The notes: generated by a model not told the origin, from the letters alone. A DNA stretch of 17,340 nt from Acidobacteriota bacterium (GCA_016710075.1 JADJLO010000039.1:1-17340), one strand, 5' to 3'; shown: positions 8,332-15,663, counted from the stretch's first letter. Translations and numbers: made by a program.

Positions 8332-8781
8332 CTATTCTCCTCTTCTTTCCAGGCTTTTTGCGGCCGCGCGCAGGAACTTCTCGCGCAGATCATCGTCCTT
8401 TATCTTCGCGGCCGATGATTCCAGTTCTTCTTCGATTTCTTGAGTATGATGGAACTCGAATGTCTTCTCCGGTTCCCTGCGCGATTGAATCACGAAATCC
8501 CTGTCAACGCGAAAGTCTATGAAACCGACATAAGATCCGTTCAATAATTTATTGACACCGTGGACATATTCCGCCGCAATCTTCTCCATCTGATTCTTCC
8601 ATGTCTGATCGAGCACGGCGACGGTCAGATTTTTATTATGAAGTCTGGAAGGCTCACAGACATTGGCCACGCCCTCTCCCGCCGCCGCGCGCCAGGCGGC
8701 AAAGACTGCCTGCTCACGCACCTGTTCATTGTCCCCGGAGAGGCGAATCATGACCGGCAATAGTTTCAGAAGACTGTTCAT
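8332..8781 (-). CDS. DUF721 / DciA-like protein
   Basis: The 149-residue protein has the DUF721 core: VFAAWRAAAGEGVANVCEPS at 27-46, then NLTVAVLDQTWKNQMEKIA at 51-69 and VNKLLNG at 76-82. That is the A-W-x3-x-G-x6-P followed by an L-x-V-x-V-x5-W pattern of the family. DciA members load or assist the replicative helicase DnaB, and many DUF721 proteins are uncharacterised. Here the acidic and helical tail (117-149, EEELESSAAKIKDDDLREKF) is an unassigned extension. It ends with TAG 10 bases before gatC, so the two are probably co-transcribed. No Shine-Dalgarno is seen before ATG 8779-8781; the upstream 20 bases are AT-rich repeat. Functional assignment to helicase loading is family inference only. 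Confidence 0.78.
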   Translation of the reverse strand: MNSLLKLLPVMIRLSGDNEQVREQAVFAAWRAAAGEGVANVCEPSRLHNKNLTVAVLDQTWKNQMEKIAAEYVHGVNKLLNGSYVGFIDFRVDRDFVIQSRREPEKTFEFHHTQEIEEELESSAAKIKDDDLREKFLRAAAKSLERRGE

Positions 8782-8790
8782 ATCTGGAGA

Positions 8791-9054
8791 AGTTTAAAGT
8801 TTAATCTAAAGTTAAAAGCTCAAAGTCCGAAATCTTTAAGGTTTAAAGTTTAAAGTTTAAACAAAGGGGTAGGTGGCGGACACTTAACAGAATTTGATGG
8901 ACTGAATCTGTCCCCACTTGGCTGGTTTTTTTCCTGACCTAGGGTTCCGCTGGCCATCGGAGCCAACTGGCTATCAGGTTACTGGTAATACTTCAAAAAA
9001 CTTCAAATCATTAAAAACTTTACAACTTTAAGACTTTAAACTTTAGACTTTAGC
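8791..9054. repeat. TTTAAAG-type arrays in inverted orientation around a short spacer
   Basis: The gap between DUF721 and the cytochrome gene (8782-9035) has no supported gene. Its left side (8791-8865) is built from repeated ttaaagt/tttaaag units, clearest in gtttaaagtttaaagtttaa at 8841-8860. Its right side (9011-9054) is built from the reverse complement, as in actttaaactttagacttta at 9033-9052. The middle (8870-9000) is unrelated sequence of higher GC. The stop codon of the cytochrome gene (TAA, 9036-9038) lies inside the right array. Similar words occur at 1066-1097 and, inverted, at 1663-1687. Confidence 0.6.
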
Positions 9055-10598
9055 CCCTTCCCTTTCTTCTTTAAAGAGTTCGAGTGAGCGATGACCGGCC
9101 AGTATTTGGCAAAATCGAAATCCGGGCTGTTTGCGCGATCGTGGCAGACGAGGCAACTGGCATTTCTCGCCGGAGTCTTGTAATTTCCCGCGGCCGGGGC
9201 AGCGACGTGAGCGGCGCCGGGGCCGTGGCACGATTCGCATTGAACATTGGCCAGATGCGGAGTCGCCTTGATATTGACGAATCCCTGTTTCTGAAATCCG
9301 AGCGAATGGCAGCCGATGCAGGCTGAATCGAAGGTCCTGCGTCTGGTTTCGAGCGCGGCGAAAGCATTCGAGTGAAGCGATTTCCGCCAAATCGCATATT
9401 CGGTCTGGTGGCATTTGCCGCAGGTATCGGAAAGGACAAATTGTGACCTGCCGTTCGAAGAATTGCTTGCCGAATAGACGGCGGCCTCTGCTTCAGCCAT
9501 CCTGTTTTGAACTTCATCAATCTCGCGGCGGGCCTGAGCGGTGATCGCGGCCATGCCGGGTTCATCCGGTATCACTTCATCGAGTTCGACATATCGAGCG
9601 GTGAAGCGATCGACGACACCGTCTGCGTCAGTATAAACGCGAAGCTCGCCGAGGTGTTTGGTCTCTTTTGCCGCAAAGACGATCAATGCATTGTTGACCT
9701 GACCTGGATCGGGGACAAGGCCGGTCTCGTCGGAGTTGATGATCACATCGATGTCATCATTGAGTCTTGCCAGCTTGTTGACCCTGGGGAGCGACAGAAA
9801 GCTGACCACGACATTGACGTCGGCCTTGTCGGCAACCTCCGCGAGAGCGGCCTTGACCGATTCGAATGGATCATTGATGACAAAACCGCTCGCCGCAACC
9901 CGGTCCTTCATCTCGTCAGGCGCCGCGTCGCTGACTCCGATAAATGCAATGCGAACGGGCCTGGCCAGTCTTTTGCCGGTGACGATCCTGATGACATAGG
10001 GAGCCGGGCTGAGATGAGCGCCATCCACGGCCCTGATGTTCGACGAGATGACGGCGCTTTTCCCGGGCTTCAAAGTCGCGTCGGGCTTGAGAAACGATGC
10101 GGCATAGTCGATGTCCTTGTACGACAGGTTGACGACATCCAGTCCGAGAACATCGTCGGCGCGAACGATCCAGTCGTTCATCAAACGCGCGTCCTGGCGG
10201 AGGTTTTTATCTGAATCGTCTCTCTCGTCGCTGAAAATATTACCGGCATCAACCTGTAGAATCGCGACCCCTGGGCTGCGTTCGGCAAACGCCTTGAGAT
10301 AACCGGCCCGCCGGGCCACGCCCCCGAGAGGATGGATCGGACAACCGCAGACTTCGAGGTTTCCATGCACCGTCGCTGAGAAGAAGATGCCGATGCCGTA
10401 TCCGTCATCCTTGTCGAGACGGTCAGTGACCGTGCCCGAAGGTTTGGCCTTCCTGGCCAGTTTTTCGCGATCGGTCCGGCCCTTGACGCCCTTCTGCTGA
10501 GCCTGCGTCAGAGGCATTGGCAGATAATCGACGGCCAGCGCCGCCGCAATGAACAGGACAATGACCGCCAACGATAAATATCTCTTTCGATAGTGCAT
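9036..10598 (-). CDS. Secreted metallophosphatase-like / tetraheme cytochrome c554-like fusion protein
   Basis: The start is taken at ATG 10596-10598, because the next segment (KRYLSLAVIVLFIAAALAV) is a clear signal peptide or anchor; the open frame extends 19 codons further upstream. Residues of about 65-340 resemble the 5'-nucleotidase/UshA/SoxB metallophosphatase fold (FSATVHGNLEVCGC, then LGGVARRAGYL and VDAGNIF). The metal-ligand positions look changed: T for the D of the D-x-H motif, N in place of D after DAG, and NLSYKD where GNHE is usual. The C-terminal 130 residues hold four c-type heme sites, CGKCH, CIGCH, CESCH and CLVCH, at about 393, 427, 454 and 482 of the 520-residue protein. 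Further His residues (HSNAF, HLANV, AAHVA, AHSNS) could be distal ligands. It is exported and probably takes part in periplasmic electron transfer; the substrate is unknown. It is divergent from slt. Confidence 0.85.
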   Translation of the reverse strand: MHYRKRYLSLAVIVLFIAAALAVDYLPMPLTQAQQKGVKGRTDREKLARKAKPSGTVTDRLDKDDGYGIGIFFSATVHGNLEVCGCPIHPLGGVARRAGYLKAFAERSPGVAILQVDAGNIFSDERDDSDKNLRQDARLMNDWIVRADDVLGLDVVNLSYKDIDYAASFLKPDATLKPGKSAVISSNIRAVDGAHLSPAPYVIRIVTGKRLARPVRIAFIGVSDAAPDEMKDRVAASGFVINDPFESVKAALAEVADKADVNVVVSFLSLPRVNKLARLNDDIDVIINSDETGLVPDPGQVNNALIVFAAKETKHLGELRVYTDADGVVDRFTARYVELDEVIPDEPGMAAITAQARREIDEVQNRMAEAEAAVYSASNSSNGRSQFVLSDTCGKCHQTEYAIWRKSLHSNAFAALETRRRTFDSACIGCHSLGFQKQGFVNIKATPHLANVQCESCHGPGAAHVAAPAAGNYKTPARNASCLVCHDRANSPDFDFAKYWPVIAHSNSLKKKGKGLKSKV

Positions 10599-10684
10599 AA
10601 TATCGGTCTGTAATGATAAAAATAATGCCCGTGCAAGAGAACATAGTGTAAACAAAAAGATGTCAAAGTATAAGGTTTAAGCCA
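10599..10684. promoter_or_regulatory. Shared divergent upstream region of the cytochrome and slt genes
   Basis: The 86 bases between the two divergent start codons must carry both promoters if the genes are transcribed separately. The stretch is AT-rich (ataaaaataatgcc, then tataaggtttaagcc). I see no convincing -35/-10 pair or operator. A weak AAGG at 10673-10676 may serve as the ribosome site for the slt start. A TTTAAAG-type word also appears at its right edge. Confidence 0.35.
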
Positions 10685-13039
10685 ATGATAAAAAAACTCA
10701 TCCTGACCGCGCTATCAATTCTGATCCTGTTTTCCGTTGAGGGATATTCGCAGATCAGCCGGCAGAGGCATACTTCACTGAGAGCGGCCCTGGATCGCAA
10801 CGATTACGCTGCCGCCGAAAAGATGCTCGTCGACATGAGGCGAAGCGGTCCGGATGGTTTTGCGCGAAACAACTACGATTACCTGCTCGGAAGACTGTTC
10901 GACCGCCGCGGAGCATACACTGAAGCGGCCGGCCTGTTTCAGAAAGTCGCCGGGCGAAAATCGGCACTTGCCGGTTATGCTCTCTGGCATCTGGCGGAGA
11001 CAGCCCGGGCCACGGACAATTCCGCCGAAGAGCAGCGCCTGCTGCTGGAGTTTGTCGGTCAATACGGCAGTCATATCTTTCGGGAGCGCGCGATCCAGCG
11101 GCTGGCCGACAGTTATTTCAATTCACGGAAGTATCAGGCCGTCATCGACTGTCTGAGGAATTACAGCACTCCGCGCAGGGATGCGCTGGCGATGATCGGA
11201 GAAGCGCAGATGATGCTTCGCCGGCTCGACTCGGCGAGGATCTCGTTCACCGCGGTGCTGGCGAATGGAAGCACGGACGATGCATCGCTGCGCGCGGCTG
11301 CAGGCCTTGACCGGCTCGATGATGCCGATCTGACGGCGGTCACTGAAGCCGACAGGCTTCGACGCGCGAGAATCTACCAGATCAACCGCCACTTCGCCGA
11401 TGCACGTAAACACTGGCTGGCATTCATCCGGGATTTCCCGCAGAGCGACAAGCGTGCCGAAGCTCTCTTTGCTCTCGGTCGCGGCTATTTCCTCGAAGAT
11501 CAATACCATGAAGCCGCAAAATGGTACACCCGGGCCTACAATGAATTCCCGAGGACGCCCGAAGGCGAACAGGGATTCTATTATGTCGGCCATTGCCATC
11601 AATACCTCAAGGAAGCGGATCTCGCCCTGACCCGCTACGAGGCTTTTCTCAGGACATATCCAAAAAGCGATTACACGGGATATGCGCATTTAAATGCGAT
11701 CGACACCCTGCGCTCGGTCGGAAGGCTGGATGAAGCTTTGAAATGGGCCGCCAGAGCGCAGGCCCTTGCCGGAGAGCCGTTTGCCAATGTCACAGGGCTC
11801 TTCTATCAGGCGAGGATCCACCTCCAGCAGGACAATTACCAGGCAGCGCTCGCTGACTTCACGGAGCTCAAAGCTCGCAACCTGAATGTCCGCGGGCTGA
11901 GCGCCACGACAAATCCGGCCGAAGTGACATTCATGCGCGGTTATTGCATGGAGAAGCTGGGAAGGTTTGAAGAAGCAGTAAATGAATATCTTTCCCTCAA
12001 TGAGGTTCGCAATGGCGCGACCGGCTATTACGCCCGGCGCGCCAGCGAGCATCTGAGATCTTTGCAGAACAATCAGCGCTCAAGAAATCTGATCATCAGG
12101 CTTCGCGAGCAGTTTCTCCAGAATGCCCGCAACACAAGTCTTCAGGAAAACCCGGCCGCTGCGAAAACCGCGGCCAACCAGGCCCTCCGGTTCGCTCTGG
12201 ACGAATCATCGCGCGGCGAGATGCTCAGGGTTCTGAAATCTTCATATGCCAGGCTGAAAGGATATCAGGCCGGCACAAGCGGGAGTTCCACGGCGGGGCG
12301 CACCGAGGTTTTAAACGACGCAGCGGCAGCCGGAACGGATCACCAGACCATCGCCGATGAACTGCTGTTTCTGGGCCTCTATGACGAAGGCGCTCTCGAA
12401 CTGGCCGAGACTGCTGCATCAAAGTCGACGATTCTTTACTACTGCTCGAAGGGCGAATGCGCCAACAGGACGATCGATTACTATGAGCCGGTTTTGAACA
12501 GCCTGCCGGACGATTTCAGAGTCGAACTGCTGCCTCGCGAGCTCGCTGAAGTCTTTTATCCCTTCCCTTTCCGCGAGCTGCTTGCACTGGACGCCGCCAG
12601 CCGAAACGTCGATCCGCGCTTCGTGCTTTCGATCATCCGGCAGGAGAGCCGATACAACCCCAGTGTCAAAAGCGCGGCCGCAGCCCGCGGGATGATGCAG
12701 TTCATCTCTCAAACAGCCAATCAGATAGCCGATCAACTGAAATTGCAGGGATTCGGACAGAACGATCTCTACAACCCGGAAATCGCCATCCTCATGGGGT
12801 CGCAATACCTTCAGAATCTTTTTGTTGAATTCGGATCGCCGGAAGCCGCGGCTGCGGCTTATAACGGAAGCGAGGATTCCGTCCGCAGGTGGATATCAAG
12901 AGCTCAAGACAACGATGTCGAACGGATGATAATCGAGATCGCCAAACGCGAAACCAAGGACTACGTCTTCAAGGTCATGAACTTTTACGACTCGTACCTC
13001 AAGCTCTACCCTGACGAGTTTCAGAAAAATTCAAAATAG
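10685..13039 (+). CDS. slt: Soluble lytic murein transglycosylase with TPR domain
   Basis: The enzyme cleaves the MurNAc-GlcNAc bond of peptidoglycan, forming 1,6-anhydro ends, in the periplasm. Residues 1-22 form a signal peptide (MIKKLILTALSILILFSVEG). Residues of about 30-470 are helical TPR-like repeats, for example RAEALFALGRGYFLEDQYHE at 257-276 and GYCMEKLGRFEEAVNEY at 419-435. The catalytic SLT domain (about 625-765) has FVLSIIRQESRYNP with the general acid Glu654, then ARGMMQFI, AAAYNGS and a late ETKDYVFKV. All core residues are present, and length (784) is in the range of TPR-containing Slt proteins. A low-complexity linker (about 528-550) separates the domains. It ends with TAG, 45 bases from the convergent PiT gene. 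Classification as Slt rather than another GH23 protein rests on the TPR plus SLT layout. Confidence 0.93.
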   Translation: MIKKLILTALSILILFSVEGYSQISRQRHTSLRAALDRNDYAAAEKMLVDMRRSGPDGFARNNYDYLLGRLFDRRGAYTEAAGLFQKVAGRKSALAGYALWHLAETARATDNSAEEQRLLLEFVGQYGSHIFRERAIQRLADSYFNSRKYQAVIDCLRNYSTPRRDALAMIGEAQMMLRRLDSARISFTAVLANGSTDDASLRAAAGLDRLDDADLTAVTEADRLRRARIYQINRHFADARKHWLAFIRDFPQSDKRAEALFALGRGYFLEDQYHEAAKWYTRAYNEFPRTPEGEQGFYYVGHCHQYLKEADLALTRYEAFLRTYPKSDYTGYAHLNAIDTLRSVGRLDEALKWAARAQALAGEPFANVTGLFYQARIHLQQDNYQAALADFTELKARNLNVRGLSATTNPAEVTFMRGYCMEKLGRFEEAVNEYLSLNEVRNGATGYYARRASEHLRSLQNNQRSRNLIIRLREQFLQNARNTSLQENPAAAKTAANQALRFALDESSRGEMLRVLKSSYARLKGYQAGTSGSSTAGRTEVLNDAAAAGTDHQTIADELLFLGLYDEGALELAETAASKSTILYYCSKGECANRTIDYYEPVLNSLPDDFRVELLPRELAEVFYPFPFRELLALDAASRNVDPRFVLSIIRQESRYNPSVKSAAAARGMMQFISQTANQIADQLKLQGFGQNDLYNPEIAILMGSQYLQNLFVEFGSPEAAAAAYNGSEDSVRRWISRAQDNDVERMIIEIAKRETKDYVFKVMNFYDSYLKLYPDEFQKNSK

Positions 13040-13084
13040 TACGATCAATATCAGCGCTTCAGAATAAAACAGCTAACCGGCAGA

Positions 13085-14095
13085 CTACCTGAACAATAAT
13101 GTAACCCAATAAGTAATCGACGAGATCAATGCTGCCATTGGTATGGTGAGAACCCAGGCCCAGACGATTCTCCTGGCCAATCCCCAGCGTACAGCAGAAA
13201 GGCGAGTCGTTGATCCGACGCCCACAATAGCGCCGGTGATTGTGTGAGTCGTCGATACCGGAATGCCGAACATCGAAGCAATGATGATCGATATTCCTCC
13301 ACCAGTCTCTGCGCAAAACCCGCCAACCGGCCTCAACTTGGTTATCTTTGAACCCATTGTCTTGACGATTCTCCAGCCTCCGGAAAGCGTGCCCAACGCA
13401 ATAGCTGCGTGCGCCGAGAGAATAACCCAAATCGGAATATCCGCCTTTTCGCCAAGAATCCCGCCAGTAACGAGAGCGGCAAAGATAATTCCCATTGTTT
13501 TCTGCGCATCGTTGAGGCCGTGAGAGAGGCTGTAAAGTGCAGCCGAAAGGAGCTGCAGCACACGAAACAAACGATCAACTCGCGAGGGAGCGGAGTTGCG
13601 AAAGATCCAGCTCACCGCGATCATAAGGGTCATTCCAAGAATTAATCCAAGAATCGGCGAGATAACGATGAAGGATAATGTGCCCGGCCATCCTCTTGGC
13701 CACTGTGCCCAAAGAAGCACGCCAAAGCCCGATTTTGCGACTGCTGCTCCCGCATACCCTCCCACCAGCGCATGCGATGAACTCGTCGGAAGTCCGAGAT
13801 ACCAGGTAATGATGTTCCAGGTGATGGCTCCAAGTACGGCAGACAAAATCACCCATTCATTGACCTGTGCGATATCAATCAATCCTTTGCCTATCGTCGA
13901 TGCGACATGAGTTCCAAAACCGAAGGCTGCTATGAAATTAAAAAATGCTGCCAGCAAGACGGCTTTCCCAGGTGTGAGTACCCTGGTTGAAACAACTGTT
14001 GCGATCGAGTTTGCCGCATCGTGAAACCCGTTCGTGTAATCAAATATCAGCGCAAAGAAAATAATCAAGATAACGAGAACGAACGTTGTCGTCAT
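13085..14095 (-). CDS. pit: Inorganic phosphate transporter, PiT family
   Basis: This is a low-affinity phosphate/cation symporter in the inner membrane. The 336-residue protein has the duplicated family signature: DYTNGFHDAANSIATVVSTR at 19-38 and YSLSHGLNDAQKTMGII at 188-204. The paired loops are GLPTSSSHALVGG at 101-113 and GIPVSTTHTITGAIVG at 277-292. Around ten hydrophobic segments cover the length. ATG 14093-14095 is preceded by AGAGG at about 14103-14107, a good ribosome site. It follows the DUF47 gene by 95 bases on the same strand, the usual phosphate-uptake pair, and ends with TAG facing slt. The length is at the short end of the family, without the long central loop of E. coli PitA. 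Confidence 0.93.
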   Translation of the reverse strand: MTTTFVLVILIIFFALIFDYTNGFHDAANSIATVVSTRVLTPGKAVLLAAFFNFIAAFGFGTHVASTIGKGLIDIAQVNEWVILSAVLGAITWNIITWYLGLPTSSSHALVGGYAGAAVAKSGFGVLLWAQWPRGWPGTLSFIVISPILGLILGMTLMIAVSWIFRNSAPSRVDRLFRVLQLLSAALYSLSHGLNDAQKTMGIIFAALVTGGILGEKADIPIWVILSAHAAIALGTLSGGWRIVKTMGSKITKLRPVGGFCAETGGGISIIIASMFGIPVSTTHTITGAIVGVGSTTRLSAVRWGLARRIVWAWVLTIPMAALISSITYWVTLLFR

Positions 14096-14190
14096 ACAAA
14101 CCTCTGATTGCAGTATACTTCTCTGGATTTTTCAGTTTTCTGCATAAACCCTGGCAGGTGTTAGGACCGCAATGCTTCTGAGTTCACATC

Positions 14191-14808
14191 CTAGGCATTC
14201 TTGAGAGAGACGGCTTCCAACACATTGGCTACATCCTCGCACTTGTCTATTGTGCGCTCCATCTTTTCGTATATCTCTTTCATTTTGATAATCGTGATGG
14301 CGTCCTTTTCGTCAGCGAAAAGTTTTCCGACGGCGTCGTGATGGTAGGTGTCGCCTTCGCTCTCAAGAGTATGAATATCGACACAGGCCTTCAAAACCAA
14401 TTCGCCATGTTTTTCCAGGGCAATAACTGCTTCTTCGAGTTTGGCTACAATACGCACCAGAACGTTCGTCATCTTGATTGAATGCGGGGTGGCCTGATTG
14501 ACATTGTAAAGGATCACCCGGCGCGCCGTGTAATCAATGGCATCGACAACATCGTCCAGCCCTGTCGCCAAAGCGTGTATGTCCTCACGGTCAATCGGCG
14601 TGATGAAGGTCTGGTTGAGCCGCTTGACGATATCGTGCGTCAGGTCATCGCACTCATGCTCGATCTCCTTGATCCTGTCGGCGTACCCATTGCGATTGTC
14701 AAAGTCCGCAAACAACTTTTCCATTTCCTTTGCAGCTTCGGTTATCTTCGCTGCCAGACGATTGAATAGATCGAAAAATTTCTCATCCTTGGGTAAAAAT
14801 CTGAACAT
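14191..14808 (-). CDS. DUF47 / PhoU-like phosphate transport accessory protein
   Basis: DUF47 proteins are helical, PhoU-like partners of PiT permeases and are thought to tune phosphate uptake. The 205-residue protein reads FRFLPKDEKFFDLFNRLA at 2-19, IEHECDDLTHDIVKRLNQTF in the middle, then ITPIDREDIHALATGLDDVV with the family motif DREDI. Long amphipathic helices cover the rest. The start is fixed by AAGGAG at 14821-14826, 12 bases before ATG. It is the first gene of the pair with pit. It ends with TAG. No Pho-box pattern is recognised upstream. Confidence 0.92.
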   Translation of the reverse strand: MFRFLPKDEKFFDLFNRLAAKITEAAKEMEKLFADFDNRNGYADRIKEIEHECDDLTHDIVKRLNQTFITPIDREDIHALATGLDDVVDAIDYTARRVILYNVNQATPHSIKMTNVLVRIVAKLEEAVIALEKHGELVLKACVDIHTLESEGDTYHHDAVGKLFADEKDAITIIKMKEIYEKMERTIDKCEDVANVLEAVSLKNA

Positions 14809-14820
14809 TTTATTTGGATC

Positions 14821-14826
14821 TCCTTA
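14821..14826 (-). promoter_or_regulatory. Ribosome binding site of the DUF47 gene
   Basis: The minus strand reads AAGGAG followed by atccaaataaa and the ATG at 14806-14808. It is the strongest Shine-Dalgarno in this half of the window. Just upstream, 14834-14847 (ctctg-aact-cagag) forms a small hairpin. A second perfect 7-bp hairpin (agttttt/aaaaact) sits at 14902-14918. The rest of 14849-14986 shows nothing I can name. Confidence 0.6.
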
Positions 14827-14986
14827 CTCTGAACTCTGAACTCAGAGCCATGATTAACCCGATTTAATTGCTTTAACAAAGCCGAAAGTATACCCGCTTA
14901 AAGTTTTTTTGAAAAACTCGCCGGACTCATCAAATGAAGATTTAAGATTGACATAACATTTCAAATCCTGGAGATGGCTTGATCAC

Positions 14987-15024
14987 AGATCCCTATCAGA
15001 TCCCTATCAGATCCCTCAGAGGGA
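14987..15024 (+). repeat. Short direct repeats upstream of the sigma-54 promoter
   Basis: The 11-base unit agatccctatc is repeated at 14987-14997 and 14998-15008, and a third, partly matching unit (agatccctcag) follows at 15009-15019. The third unit merges into a palindrome tccct-cag-aggga at 15012-15024. The block ends 8 bases before the -24 box. Its position suggests binding sites for an activator, although enhancers of sigma-54 promoters usually lie further away. Confidence 0.6.
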
Positions 15025-15031
15025 CAATTCG

Positions 15032-15048
15032 TGGCACGGTTTTTGCTT
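15032..15048 (+). promoter_or_regulatory. Sigma-54 (RpoN) -24/-12 promoter
   Basis: The sequence TGGCACG-gttt-TTGCTT matches the sigma-54 consensus TGGCACG-N4-TTGC(A/T) at every defined position, with GG (15034 region) and GC (15045-15046) ten bases apart. Transcription should start near 15058, giving a leader of about 58 bases before ATG 15116. It faces the small hydrophobic gene and no other plus-strand gene. Sigma-54 promoters need an ATP-driven activator, which is not encoded in the window. Confidence 0.85.
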
Positions 15049-15102
15049 TACCATCATCGCCCGACACCTGTTTGGCCCCTTGTTGAAGATCTAATAAGGT
15101 TT

Positions 15103-15107
15103 AGGAG
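15103..15107 (+). promoter_or_regulatory. Ribosome binding site deciding the start at 15116
   Basis: AGGAG at 15103-15107 is only two bases from the ATG at 15110 but eight bases from the ATG at 15116. Normal spacing therefore favours 15116 as the real start. Confidence 0.65.
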
Positions 15108-15115
15108 ATATGGAA

Positions 15116-15385
15116 ATGCAAAGTGTTTTAGGAATAATCTGGAGGGTGCTCAAAGTGCTGCCTGTCTTTGGATACATGGTAGTGCTGGCGGGTGCGCCCG
15201 ACGTTTTGCGACGCAAAGGTTACGTTATGGGGTCATTATCGGTCGCGCTCGACATCATTCCCGTTATCTGTTTGATAAAAGCGGGGATAGAGATTTTCAG
15301 CGGCGACATGATACCCGACAGAAACTCACTCATCGATGTCGAACTGGAGTCCCCACAGTCACCGAGTTTCGAGCTTGCCGCCTGA
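15116..15385 (+). CDS. Small hydrophobic protein under sigma-54 control, paralogue of 6043-6324
   Basis: I do not recognise this family. The predicted product of about 89 residues begins MQSVLGIIWRVLKVLPVFGY. It has two hydrophobic stretches (about 6-26 and 34-58 from this start) around a basic RRKG turn, so a membrane hairpin with both ends on one side is possible. From LK at residues 12-13 it aligns without gaps for 58 positions with the protein at 6043-6324: P, G, VV, KG, G, ALD, PVI, K, IE and GD-x3-D are shared. After GDMIPDR a polar tail of about 26 residues ends ELAA with TGA. A longer overlapping plus-strand frame (15031-15474) lacks any support. The sigma-54 promoter and good ribosome site imply tightly controlled production, for example in a stress or envelope response, but that is inference. 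Confidence 0.75.
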   Translation: MQSVLGIIWRVLKVLPVFGYMVVLAGAPDVLRRKGYVMGSLSVALDIIPVICLIKAGIEIFSGDMIPDRNSLIDVELESPQSPSFELAA

Positions 15386-15549
15386 TTCTATTGGTCGACT
15401 TCAGAACCCCGCCTGGGCATATCCGCCACCTTACTTCCGCTCAGACTTCTCCCCGATCACGAACCAATAACTAACTCAATCAACTGTCCACAATCTGCGA
15501 CTTGCAATCAAGACAAGTGTCCACTTTGTGTGACGAAAGGCGGGTTTTG
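15386..15549. other. Intergenic stretch without recognisable features
   Basis: Between the small gene and the repeat copy at 15550 I see no gene, terminator hairpin or RNA gene. A caagtgtccac-type word at 15516-15526 loosely resembles ggcggacactt at 8876-8886 in reverse complement, too short to call a repeat. Confidence 0.4.
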
Positions 15550-15579
15550 GAAGACAGATTACGAAACAGACGAAAAATT
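15550..15579 (+). repeat. Third copy of the arm of the gatC-gatA inverted repeat
   Basis: Bases 15550-15577 (gaagacagattacgaaacag and 8 more) are identical to 7850-7877, the left arm of the MITE-like element. No matching right arm is visible before the IS element begins. The copy is either a solo arm or a unit split by the insertion. Confidence 0.75.
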
Positions 15580-15617
15580 CCAGAGGTCGATTGGGCAAGA
15601 ATATTTCGTTGACACCT

Positions 15618-15651
15618 CCCCACTAAACCCGGATGACCGGCTATAGTGGGG
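15618..15651 (-). other. Right-end hairpin of the IS605 element, likely part of the omega-RNA
   Basis: The outer stem ccccac/gtgggg (15618-15623 with 15646-15651) encloses an inner ccgg/ccgg stem (15629-15632 with 15637-15640) and an atga loop. It lies just past the 3' end of tnpB. In this family that place holds both the transposase-recognised subterminal hairpin and the 3' part of the guide (omega/reRNA) used by TnpB. Confidence 0.55.
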
Positions 15652-15663
15652 ATTCTTCTCGGT

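Noticed and set aside
9507..10214. Long open frame of 235 codons on the plus strand
   Set aside because: It lies antisense to the cytochrome fusion gene, whose signal peptide and heme motifs are unmistakable; the plus-strand product has no family features.
11123..11689. Minus-strand open frame of 188 codons
   Set aside because: It is a shadow of the slt TPR region with no recognisable features.
14987..15024. Possible short CRISPR array
   Set aside because: Repeat units of 11 bases are directly adjacent with no spacers and no cas genes are present.
15031..15474. Open frame of 147 codons overlapping the small hydrophobic gene
   Set aside because: It starts inside the sigma-54 promoter, lacks a ribosome site and conflicts with the frame supported by paralogy.
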